Below are positions 1 to 5,641 of a stretch of 5,641 nucleotides of DNA, piece by piece. Source of the DNA: an uncultured beta proteobacterium (GTDB lineage: Bacteria > Pseudomonadota > Gammaproteobacteria > Burkholderiales > Burkholderiaceae_C); NCBI GenBank assembly GCA_903840825.1, contig CAIMHL010000044.1, positions 1-5,641 of the forward strand, read 5' to 3'. The translations under genes and the position numbers were made by a program. The notes under the pieces were generated by a model. That model ran no database searches. It had not been told where the DNA came from and worked only from the letters and a program-made list of their open reading frames with translations. Numbering within the stretch: the first letter of the stretch is position 1; the number at the start of each line of letters is the position of its first letter.

Positions 1-861
1 GAACTCAGGGCGCGACAGACACCAGTGGGCCAACTCACGCGTACTCTGATCATGCGCCCGATACCGAAGCGCCATGCTGGGTAAAGACCGCAAGATGAGC
101 TCTGCATCGTTGGCAGCTACACCAAAACCCATCCGCATGTGGGTGAGTTTGAGCTTGAGATGCAGAGCGGCATCTCGTGTGATGACGCTCCCCATCAGTA
201 CATCCGCACCACCGCTGGGGTACTTGGTCAGGGCATGAATCGAAATATCTACACCCAAGGCGGGGCTTTGGCCGGGTATCAGATCAAACGGGGCAAAGGC
301 CAAACCGGCCCCCCAAGTATTGTCCAGGGCAACGAGCACTTTTTTGGCCTTGCAAAGCCGCACCAACTCAGGGAGGTCCGGAAACTCCAGGGTCACAGAG
401 CCAGCAGCCTCAACCCACACCAAACGGGTTTGCGCAGTTATTTTTGCATCGAGATCCTTGGGGTCCATCGGATCGTAATAGCGGTGGCTGATGCCCCAAT
501 TCAAGAGCTCACCTTCAGCCAACGCCTTGTTGGGGCCATAGGCGTTGTCGGGGATGAGCACTTCATCGCCGGTTTTTAGCAATGACAAAGCGACGTTGGC
601 GATGGCAGCGAGCCCACTAGGTACCAGAACACACTGCAGTCCACCTTCAATCGTACACAGTCGCTCTTCGAGCGTGTAAGTGGTGGGGGTTCCGTGAAGC
701 CCGTAGGTGTAGGCTGTTTTGTCTTTCCATTCAAAATGCCGCATCGCAGCGGCATTAGGGAAAATCACGGTTGAGGCTTTGAAAACACCAGGCTGGGGTG
801 CATCAAAACCCGCTGGAGCAATGTAGGGGTGATGTATTAACGTGGTGGTCAGGTCAGACAT
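1..861 (-). CDS. Cystathionine beta-lyase-like PLP-dependent enzyme, C-terminus cut by window edge
   Basis: This is a fold-type I PLP enzyme of the Cys/Met metabolism family. Cystathionine beta-lyase cleaves cystathionine to homocysteine, pyruvate and ammonia in the cytoplasm during methionine synthesis. I read 287 codons from ATG at 861 (MSDLTTTLIHHPYIAP) to the left edge with no stop. E. coli MetC has 395 residues, so roughly 100 are missing. Matches to MetC include the IEGG..CVLVPSG segment (about 71-82), NAYGPN with the PLP-stacking Tyr108, AAGSVTLE (about 152-159), ALDNTWGAG with Asp180, and IHALTKY with the Schiff-base Lys213. The start is supported by GAAAGG at 868-873, six bases upstream. 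The gene follows the phosphoribosyltransferase gene by 16 bases, so co-transcription is likely. Oddities are YGLHG where MetC has YGRRG, and about eight extra residues between Asp180 and Lys213. The family is sure; the exact reaction (beta-lyase, gamma-lyase or synthase) is not, so I give no gene symbol. Confidence 0.85.
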   Translation of the reverse strand, partial: MSDLTTTLIHHPYIAPAGFDAPQPGVFKASTVIFPNAAAMRHFEWKDKTAYTYGLHGTPTTYTLEERLCTIEGGLQCVLVPSGLAAIANVALSLLKTGDEVLIPDNAYGPNKALAEGELLNWGISHRYYDPMDPKDLDAKITAQTRLVWVEAAGSVTLEFPDLPELVRLCKAKKVLVALDNTWGAGLAFAPFDLIPGQSPALGVDISIHALTKYPSGGADVLMGSVITRDAALHLKLKLTHMRMGFGVAANDAELILRSLPSMALRYRAHDQSTRELAHWCLSRPEF

Positions 862-867
862 CAGAAA

Positions 868-873
868 CCTTTC
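868..873 (-). promoter_or_regulatory. Shine-Dalgarno site of the PLP enzyme gene
   Basis: The minus strand reads GAAAGG, followed by a six-base spacer and then ATG at 861. It lies in the 16-base gap just after the TGA of the phosphoribosyltransferase gene and fixes the start of the downstream gene. Its closeness to the stop suggests translational coupling. Confidence 0.6.
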
Positions 874-877
874 AAGC

Positions 878-1402
878 TCAAACGCTCCACTTTTTAATTA
901 GCTGATCAGGGCGCAAGGCGTCATAACCCTCAAAAGGCTGGTGAATCCAGGGGTTTGTGGGCAGAAACTCAACTGAATAATCAGGGGTAAAGGTCGAGAG
1001 CGCCTTGGTCCAAATCACGGCACTGCGCAACTCGGTAATGGGTGCGTAGTTGTTTTTGAGCTGGCTAATCACAGCATTGAGTGTTTGACCAGAGTCCGCC
1101 AAGTCGTCAACCAACAGTACGCGGCCCGCAATTTCACCTTTGGGCGTGGTGATAAAGCGCGCAATATCCAGGTTACCTTGCACCGTGCCTGCATCAGAGC
1201 GGTAGGAGCTGGTAGACATGATGGCGAGGGGCTTGTCAAAAACACGCGACAAAATATCACCGGGACGCAAGCCACCCCTGGCAAGGCACAAAATAGTATC
1301 GAATTGCCAATCGGACTGATGAATCTTAATAGCCAGTTTTTCTATCAAATTGTGGTACTCGTCGTAGCTTACGTAGAGGTGTTTGCCGTCTTCAGTCAAC
1401 AT
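878..1402 (-). CDS. Gpt-like purine phosphoribosyltransferase
   Basis: This 174-residue type I phosphoribosyltransferase probably joins a purine base (hypoxanthine, guanine or xanthine) to PRPP in salvage. The PRPP-binding loop is LLVDDLADSGQTL at about 96-108, with the acidic pair Asp99-Asp100. Upstream are ARGGLRPGDILSR (41-53) and STSSYRSD (63-70), which match the SRGGL and SSY segments of E. coli Gpt. WTK at 131-133 and NPWIHQPFE at 150-158 correspond to FAK and DTWIEQPWD of Gpt, whose Lys and Trp contact the purine, so Lys133 and Trp152 are the likely base-binding residues. The protein is about 20 residues longer than E. coli Gpt (152). The start ATG at 1402 has only a modest GGGA, eight bases upstream. 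Its place right after purA supports a purine role. Base preference cannot be read from sequence, so I give no symbol. Confidence 0.88.
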   Translation of the reverse strand: MLTEDGKHLYVSYDEYHNLIEKLAIKIHQSDWQFDTILCLARGGLRPGDILSRVFDKPLAIMSTSSYRSDAGTVQGNLDIARFITTPKGEIAGRVLLVDDLADSGQTLNAVISQLKNNYAPITELRSAVIWTKALSTFTPDYSVEFLPTNPWIHQPFEGYDALRPDQLIKKWSV

Positions 1403-1426
1403 GGATTTAGTCCCGAATTTATTGAT

Positions 1427-1450
1427 GGAAGCGCCTGTTGGGCGCTGTCC
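1427..1450 (-). other. Hairpin in the purA-phosphoribosyltransferase gap
   Basis: AGCGCC (1430-1435) and GGCGCT (1441-1446) are perfect inverted repeats around a five-base loop. GGA and TCC extend the stem to nine pairs with one bulged base at 1447. It lies in the 75-base gap, ending 24 bases before the ATG of the downstream gene. No T-run follows it in either direction. The T-rich tract lies upstream of it on the transcribed strand, so it is not a standard intrinsic terminator. It could stabilise or mark a processing point in the transcript, or act as a leader element; its function is unknown. Confidence 0.5.
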
Positions 1451-1477
1451 AGAGTGTTTAAAAAATAAATAACCGAC

Positions 1478-2854
1478 TTACTCAGCCAAATAGGGGTGAC
1501 GCATCATGATGGTGTGCTCCCGGTCCGGACTGGTGGACACCATGTGAATAGGCACACCGGTCACTTGCTCGATACGTTGCAAATAAAGCCGTGCGTTGGT
1601 GGGGAGTTTGTCGTACTGAGTGACGCCTACGGTACTGTCAGTCCAGCCTTCAATGGCTTCATACACGGGTTTGCAGCGCTCGATATCATCAGCACCCATG
1701 GGGAGAATATCAATCAGCTCGCCATCCAACTCGTAACCGGTGCACAGCAATAGCTCTTTAATGCCATCAAGGACGTCGAGTTTGGTGATGCACAAACCGG
1801 TCAAACCATTGACCTGGGCTGAACGCTTGAGCAAGGCGGCATCAAACCAGCCACAACGACGACTACGGCCGGTAGTCACGCCTTTTTCGGCCCCAATTGT
1901 GCTCATGTGGTAACCAGGGGTTCCAGGCACTTCCCAATCAAGCTCTGTGGGGAATGGACCGCCGCCCACACGGGTGCAATAGGCCTTGGTAATACCCAAA
2001 ATGTAATGAAGCATGCCGGGGCCTACGCCCGAACCTGCCGCCGCATTGCCCGCTACACAATTGCTGGAGGTGACAAAAGGATAAGTACCGTGGTCCACAT
2101 CCAGCAAAGTTCCTTGCGCGCCTTCAAAGAGCAAATTGGCCCCTTTGAGGTGAGCTTCATTGAGTTCACGGGAGACGTCAGCCATCATGGGCTTGAGCAA
2201 CTCGGCATGGCGCATGGCTTCATCAAAAACGGCCTGGAATTGGACCTGGCCATCCAACATATACGGCGCCAAGGTGGGACCAAAATCAAAGGCAGCTGAG
2301 TTGAGATAGGTTGACAGCACATGGTTGTGCAGGTCGAGCAGCTCGTGCAGTTTGCGGGCGAAGCGCTCGGGGTATTTCAAATCTTGGACACGCAGGGCGC
2401 GGCGAGCGATTTTGTCTTCGTAGGCGGGGCCAATACCACGCCCTGTGGTACCAATCTTGGCATTGCCGTCTTTTTCACGCGCAGCTTCACGGGCCACGTC
2501 CAAGGCTGCATGGAAAGGCAAGATCAAGGGGCAAGCTTCGCTGATGCGCAAGCGTGAACGAAGTTCAACGCCGACCATTTCCAGTCCTTCGATTTCTTCA
2601 AAGAGCTTGGCCGCAGACAGCACTACGCCATTGCCGATGTAGCACCTGACGCCTGGGCGCATGATGCCACTTGGAATCAGATGCAAGGCGGTTTTGACGC
2701 CATTGATAACGAGGGTGTGGCCTGCGTTGTGACCGCCTTGAAAACGAACAACGCCCTGAGCGCTTTCAGTCAGCCAGTCTACTAACTTGCCCTTACCCTC
2801 ATCGCCCCACTGAGTTCCGACGACGACGACATTACGACCTTTGGTTGCGTTCAT
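1478..2854 (-). CDS. purA: Adenylosuccinate synthetase
   Basis: PurA joins IMP and aspartate with GTP hydrolysis to make adenylosuccinate, the first committed step to AMP, in the cytoplasm. The 458-residue protein carries the full set of signatures. GTQWGDEGKGK (13-23) contains the catalytic Asp18 (Asp13 in E. coli). QGGHNAGHT (39-47) contains His46 (His41 in E. coli). KIGTTGRGIGPAYEDK (133-148) is the IMP-site signature, followed by Arg151. Further on come FEGAQGTLLDVDHGTYPF, the loop VTTGRSRRCGWFD, and TKLD, the guanine-specificity element. It is somewhat longer than the E. coli enzyme (432), partly from a short N-terminal lead and internal additions, and looks intact. It starts 22 bases after the hisZ stop. 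The sequence before ATG at 2854 is A/T-rich with no clear Shine-Dalgarno, but no better in-frame start exists ahead of the GTQWGDEGK loop. In E. coli purA also lies downstream of hflKC-yjeT. Confidence 0.98.
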   Translation of the reverse strand: MNATKGRNVVVVGTQWGDEGKGKLVDWLTESAQGVVRFQGGHNAGHTLVINGVKTALHLIPSGIMRPGVRCYIGNGVVLSAAKLFEEIEGLEMVGVELRSRLRISEACPLILPFHAALDVAREAAREKDGNAKIGTTGRGIGPAYEDKIARRALRVQDLKYPERFARKLHELLDLHNHVLSTYLNSAAFDFGPTLAPYMLDGQVQFQAVFDEAMRHAELLKPMMADVSRELNEAHLKGANLLFEGAQGTLLDVDHGTYPFVTSSNCVAGNAAAGSGVGPGMLHYILGITKAYCTRVGGGPFPTELDWEVPGTPGYHMSTIGAEKGVTTGRSRRCGWFDAALLKRSAQVNGLTGLCITKLDVLDGIKELLLCTGYELDGELIDILPMGADDIERCKPVYEAIEGWTDSTVGVTQYDKLPTNARLYLQRIEQVTGVPIHMVSTSPDREHTIMMRHPYLAE

Positions 2855-2876
2855 TTTTTAGATTTCAATTCAAATA

Positions 2877-4025
2877 TTAAATAGCTTTAACGACCCATTG
2901 CCCAGCGACTTGTATCAACTCGCGGTCGCAATGGAACTCATCAACTTCACTTTCATGGCCCGGCAAGACGCAGACCACCGTCTCGCCACGGGCGCGCAAG
3001 GCGGCAATGGCGCCACGCAAATCAACGGCTTCACGCCAAGGCGCTCGGACCGCTGCGCGAAGAGGCCGTGGAGCGAGCACGCTGACCAGCGCTTTGACAT
3101 CCAGGCTAAACCCCGCAGCAGGTCGGTTTCGACCAAAAATAGCGCCAACTTCGTCATACCGCCCGCCACGCACCAAGGCATCAGGTGCACCTTTTGCATA
3201 GATTGAAAATCTGGCACCTGTGTAGTAGGCATAGCCACGAAGATCGGCGAGATCAAAGCTGACTTGGGTCCCGGTGAGGTGACTGGCCAACCACTTCAAA
3301 TTAGTGAGCGCCTCAAGCACGGCTGGTATGGCTGGTAGGACTTTTTCAGCCTCAATCAAGACCTTTTCATCACCATAAAGCTGAACCAAAGCCATGAGGC
3401 CTTGACGCGTCTCAATAGGCATGCCTTTGGTCAGTACGGACAACTCACTGCTGTCTTTAGCGGCTAACGCAGCATGAATCAGGGTGAGCAATTGACCCGG
3501 TAATTCAACGTTTTTCAACAACGCAGAAACGATCCGTGCGTCGGCCAAGTCAACGCTGGGGGAGGAAACTTTGGCCACTTCAAGACAATCAAGTGCCAAA
3601 AGCAAAATTTCAAGATCAGCCTCAGGACCTGCGTGGCCGTAAATCTCGGCACCAAACTGAAGAGGTTCCCGCGTGGCGTAAGGCGCACTCGGCATGGTGT
3701 GCAACACCGGACCGCAGTAGCACAAGCGCGTTACGCCAGGACGATTGAGCAAATGGGCGTCAATACGCGCCACCTGGGGCGTGCTGTCCGCACGCAAACC
3801 CATCGTGCGCCCAGAGAGTTGGTCCACGAGTTTGAAGGTTTGAAGGCCAAGCGCTTCTCCAGACCCTGTTAACAGAGACTCCAGGTGTTCAAGCAAAGGG
3901 GGCATCACCAACTCGTAGCCATAGCAGCGCGCCATGTCCAGCAAGTCTCGACGAAGTTCTTCGATGTGCCGCGCTTCAGACGGCAAGACATCGGCAATGT
4001 GATCCGGCAGGACCCAAGCAGACAT
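2877..4025 (-). CDS. hisZ: ATP phosphoribosyltransferase regulatory subunit
   Basis: HisZ is a catalytically inactive histidyl-tRNA synthetase paralogue. It binds short-form HisG to build the active, histidine-sensitive ATP phosphoribosyltransferase, the first step of histidine synthesis. The 382-residue protein starts MSAWVLPDHIADVLP, typical of Burkholderiales HisZ. Class II synthetase-like elements are GLRADSTPQVARIDAH (76-91), the PLQFGAEIYG segment (121-130), DLRGYAYYTGARF (261-273) and LVRGGRYDEV (284-293) leading to RPAAGFSLD (301-309). Where HisRS has RGLDYYT this protein has RGYAYYT, and there is no full anticodon-binding domain, which separates it from HisRS. A tail of about 65 residues (318-382) follows the catalytic-like core. 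Its presence implies a short-form HisG elsewhere in the genome. It sits between the DUF2065 gene and purA. I see no clear Shine-Dalgarno before ATG at 4025. Confidence 0.96.
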   Translation of the reverse strand: MSAWVLPDHIADVLPSEARHIEELRRDLLDMARCYGYELVMPPLLEHLESLLTGSGEALGLQTFKLVDQLSGRTMGLRADSTPQVARIDAHLLNRPGVTRLCYCGPVLHTMPSAPYATREPLQFGAEIYGHAGPEADLEILLLALDCLEVAKVSSPSVDLADARIVSALLKNVELPGQLLTLIHAALAAKDSSELSVLTKGMPIETRQGLMALVQLYGDEKVLIEAEKVLPAIPAVLEALTNLKWLASHLTGTQVSFDLADLRGYAYYTGARFSIYAKGAPDALVRGGRYDEVGAIFGRNRPAAGFSLDVKALVSVLAPRPLRAAVRAPWREAVDLRGAIAALRARGETVVCVLPGHESEVDEFHCDRELIQVAGQWVVKAI

Positions 4026-4062
4026 GTAAATTATGAGTGAGCTGTTAAAACAGAGATTTTAC

Positions 4063-4076
4063 CGGGCTTAAACCCG
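4063..4076 (-). other. Short inverted repeat upstream of hisZ
   Basis: On the minus strand CGGGTTTAAGCCCG can fold with four G/C pairs plus one U-G pair around a four-base loop. It sits in the 59-base gap between the DUF2065 gene and hisZ and is preceded, not followed, by seven T residues (4077-4083). The order is wrong for an intrinsic terminator on either strand. It may be a weak leader structure or chance. Confidence 0.3.
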
Positions 4077-4084
4077 AAAAAAAC

Positions 4085-4273
4085 TCACAGCAGGCACCAA
4101 ATAAGAAACACACCGACAGATATACAACTTATCCCGAAGAAACGGAGCTGACCGTCCTGGAGCTGAAGCACCCTTTGAAAGGCTTGCCGCCACCCAGAGG
4201 GCGAGACAAAAGGGAAAATGCCCTCGATCACCAGAACGAGGGCAAGAGCAAGCCAAATAGTTTCAGAAGTCAA
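4085..4273 (-). CDS. Small inner-membrane protein, DUF2065 (YjeT-like)
   Basis: This 62-residue protein belongs to DUF2065, whose function is not established. E. coli YjeT, encoded between hflC and purA, has a closely similar N-terminus (STIWLALALVLVLEG against SETIWLALALVLVIEG here). Two membrane segments are visible, at about 5-23 and 43-61. They are joined by a polar loop with SPSGWR (24-29) and LRFFG (43-47). Glu17-Gly18 inside the first segment is a family hallmark. The start is TTG at 4273, three bases after the hflC stop; no ATG or GTG is available in the N-terminal part and no good Shine-Dalgarno precedes it. Translation probably depends on coupling to hflC. The gene is in the same frame as hflC, separated by TAA and one GTT codon. 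Position next to hflKC suggests, but does not prove, a link to FtsH quality control. Confidence 0.88.
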   Translation of the reverse strand: MTSETIWLALALVLVIEGIFPFVSPSGWRQAFQRVLQLQDGQLRFFGISCISVGVFLIWCLL

Positions 4274-4276
4274 AAC

Positions 4277-5179
4277 TTATTTTTTGCTGTTTGTGGCAGG
4301 GGCTGCACTGCCACGGAATACTTTAAAAAATTCAGATGAAGCAGGATCAACCACCATCACATCGCTCTTCTTGCTGAAGCTGGCTTTGTAGGCATCAAGG
4401 CTTCGGTAGAACTGGGCAAACTGAGGATCGCGGCCAAAGGCCTCGGCGTAAATGCGGGCCGCTTCAGCATCCCCCTCACCTTTGATCTTTTGAGCATCAC
4501 GATAAGCGTTAGCCACCGCAACCTCACGCTGACGATCTGCATCTGCGCGAATTTTTTCACCCTCTGCTGCGCCCGTGGAACGCAACTCGTTGGCAACGCG
4601 CTTTCGCTCCGCTTCCATACGGCGATAAACGGATTCAGTGATGGCGTCCACGTAATCTGCCCGTGTAATCCGCACGTCAACCACATCGACGCCCCAGGGC
4701 TTGTCGCCCTTGACCTTCTCAAGCACCTCAGCACGAACGTCGGCGGTGATGGATTCCCGCTTTGTTGACAACAGTTCTTTCACAGTGCGCTTGTTGATCT
4801 CTTCTTGGAAGGCATTTCGAACCACACGATTAAGTTGGTTAGCGCCCTCAGCCTCTGTCAAACCTACGTTACGGATGTACTGCGAAGGCTCAGAAATACG
4901 CCAGCGCACATACCAGTCGATCACGACGCGTTGCTTTTCAGCAGTAAGCATGGGTTCCGTGTCACTGGTTTCTAGCGTCAAGAGTCGCTTATCGATATAG
5001 GACACATTTTGAAAGGGTGGAGGCAATTTAAAGTTCAAACCGGGCTCGGTAATGACCTCTTTAATTTGCCCCAAAGCGTAAACCACACCAAACTGACGTT
5101 GATCTACTACAAACAGCATTGAACTTGCCAATGCCAGAGTCACCATAAGCGACGAAAAAATTAAACCTAGCCTGTTCAT
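4277..5179 (-). CDS. hflC: HflC, SPFH/band 7 modulator of FtsH protease
   Basis: HflC pairs with HflK in a large periplasm-facing assembly on the inner membrane that encloses the AAA protease FtsH and modulates its access to membrane substrates. The 300-residue protein has a single N-terminal signal anchor (about 6-25). The band 7/SPFH region follows, with VVDQRQFGVVYALGQ (24-38) and EPGLNFKLPPPFQNVSYIDKR (45-65). An Ala/Glu/Arg-rich coiled coil spans about 183-248 (MEAERKRVANELRSTGAAEG, GEGDAEAARIYAEAFG), and the conserved FYRSLDAYK is at 257-265. The tail is short and ends in SKK. It is a little shorter than E. coli HflC (334). The start ATG at 5179 is fixed by AGGAG six bases upstream, and the gene begins nine bases after the hflK stop, so the two subunits are probably translated in a coupled way. 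The gene looks intact. Confidence 0.97.
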   Translation of the reverse strand: MNRLGLIFSSLMVTLALASSMLFVVDQRQFGVVYALGQIKEVITEPGLNFKLPPPFQNVSYIDKRLLTLETSDTEPMLTAEKQRVVIDWYVRWRISEPSQYIRNVGLTEAEGANQLNRVVRNAFQEEINKRTVKELLSTKRESITADVRAEVLEKVKGDKPWGVDVVDVRITRADYVDAITESVYRRMEAERKRVANELRSTGAAEGEKIRADADRQREVAVANAYRDAQKIKGEGDAEAARIYAEAFGRDPQFAQFYRSLDAYKASFSKKSDVMVVDPASSEFFKVFRGSAAPATNSKK

Positions 5180-5185
5180 GATGGG

Positions 5186-5191
5186 CTCCTA
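5186..5191 (-). promoter_or_regulatory. hflC Shine-Dalgarno overlapping the hflK stop codon
   Basis: The minus strand reads TAGGAG. Its first three bases are the TAG stop of hflK and AGGAG is the ribosome site for hflC, six bases before ATG at 5179. This is the strongest Shine-Dalgarno in the window and the arrangement implies translational coupling of the two partner subunits. Confidence 0.8.
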
Positions 5192-5641
5192 GCGTGTGTC
5201 GCGATCACGGGTACGGGCAGCATCCCGAACCCGCGTATCAGGTATGTTGGCAGGCGGCGCGGTCGCCGGTGCAGTCGCTGCAACGGCAGGTGCTGATGGA
5301 TCAGATACTGCACCCGTCATTTGCATCACTTTATCTAGGGGCAAGTACAAAAGATTGGAGCCCTGCTTGGAGTCCACCAATACTTTAGTGACGTTGCTGT
5401 AAATTTGTTGCATTGAATCCAGATACATCCGGTCACGCGTGACCTGCGGAGCCTTTTGATATTCCGCCAGCACTGATTTAAAGCGCTGCGCATCACCTTG
5501 GGCTTGGGCCACAATTTTTGACTTGTAAGCATCCGCCTCTTCCTTTAAACGGGAAGCCGATCCCACGGCACGGGGAACAACATCGTTGGCATAAGCCTGT
5601 GCTTCATTTTTGGCGCGTTCGCGCTCTTGACCGGCCTTCAA
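5189..5641 (-). CDS. hflK: HflK, C-terminal part, N-terminus beyond window edge
   Basis: This is the last 150 residues of HflK, the SPFH partner of HflC in the FtsH-associated membrane complex. The visible part begins inside the coiled-coil region (KAGQERERAKNEAQAYAND), followed by VVPRAVGSASRLKEEADAYK and further Ala/Gln/Glu-rich helix. Next come the conserved TRDRMYLDSMQQIYSN, matching the HflK family, and LLYLPLDKVMQ. The last 38 residues are low-complexity, first Ala/Pro/Thr-rich and then Arg/Asp-rich (TRVRDAARTRDRDTR), as is common for HflK tails. The first visible codon, TTG at 5641, is an internal Leu, not a start. The membrane anchor and most of the band 7 domain lie outside the window. 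The TAG stop is embedded in the hflC ribosome site. The open frame to the edge and the hflC neighbour make the call secure. Confidence 0.95.
   Translation of the reverse strand: MKAGQERERAKNEAQAYANDVVPRAVGSASRLKEEADAYKSKIVAQAQGDAQRFKSVLAEYQKAPQVTRDRMYLDSMQQIYSNVTKVLVDSKQGSNLLYLPLDKVMQMTGAVSDPSAPAVAATAPATAPPANIPDTRVRDAARTRDRDTR

Noticed and set aside
139..579. Plus-strand open frame of 146 codons opposite the PLP enzyme gene
   Set aside because: It lies fully antisense to a clearly conserved coding sequence, shows no recognisable domain, and the minus frame matches MetC throughout.
1427..1450. Intrinsic terminator after purA
   Set aside because: The hairpin has no T-run after it in either direction; the T-rich tract comes before it on the transcribed strand.
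1085..1468. Plus-strand open frame of 127 codons opposite the phosphoribosyltransferase gene
   Set aside because: It is a shadow of the conserved minus-strand gene, with no recognisable protein features or ribosome site.
1907..2299. Plus-strand open frame of 130 codons opposite purA
   Set aside because: It is antisense to the most conserved part of purA and has no family resemblance.
4030..4035. CATAAT as a -10 element for a hisZ promoter
   Set aside because: No matching -35 sequence is found about 17 bases upstream, and a start there would leave almost no leader. One hexamer in an A/T-rich gap is not enough.
4068..4256. Alternative 62-codon minus-strand frame overlapping the DUF2065 gene
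   Set aside because: It is in another frame and lacks the two membrane segments. The frame starting at 4273 matches YjeT.
5639..5641. TTG at the right edge as the start of a 150-residue protein
   Set aside because: It is an internal Leu of HflK. The sequence begins in the middle of the family's coiled coil and the frame is open to the edge.
1..5641. Defence system, mobile element or other undescribed gene cassette
   Set aside because: All seven genes belong to known families in a familiar betaproteobacterial order, with no transposase, integrase, long repeat or array.

Overview
The window is a compact run of seven genes, all on the minus strand, so transcription runs from the right edge to the left edge. 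In transcription order they are hflK (3' part only), hflC, a small DUF2065 (YjeT-like) membrane protein gene, hisZ, purA, a Gpt-like purine phosphoribosyltransferase gene, and a cystathionine beta-lyase-like PLP enzyme gene cut by the left edge. Gaps are 9, 3, 59, 22, 75 and 16 bases, which fits one operon or two or three overlapping transcripts. There are no RNA genes, mobile elements, CRISPR arrays or long non-coding stretches. The longest gap is 75 bases.

The organism is most likely a betaproteobacterium of the Burkholderiales, probably Comamonadaceae-like. Three things point there: hisZ inserted between hflC/DUF2065 and purA (in E. coli the order is hflK-hflC-yjeT-purA without hisZ), the Burkholderiales-style HisZ N-terminus, and the phosphoribosyltransferase directly after purA. 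By eye the base composition looks moderate, lower than many Comamonadaceae, so a Limnohabitans- or Rhodoferax-like lineage is a guess only.

There are two functional blocks. The right block (hflK, hflC, DUF2065) is inner-membrane quality control: HflK and HflC form the SPFH complex that surrounds and modulates the FtsH protease. The left block centres on nucleotide and amino-acid metabolism. HisZ is the regulatory partner of short-form HisG, which uses ATP and PRPP. PurA commits IMP to AMP. The phosphoribosyltransferase probably salvages purine bases with PRPP. The last gene is a sulfur amino-acid type PLP enzyme. Histidine synthesis consumes ATP and PRPP and releases AICAR into the purine pathway, so hisZ, purA and the phosphoribosyltransferase sit at one metabolic junction.

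I see no convincing undescribed system. The points most worth a second look are a divergent PLP-site motif plus a short insertion in the cystathionine beta-lyase-like protein, a TTG-started DUF2065 gene in frame with hflC across one stop codon, poor Shine-Dalgarno sites at three starts, a hairpin in the leader of the phosphoribosyltransferase gene, and a C-terminal extension on HisZ of unknown function.
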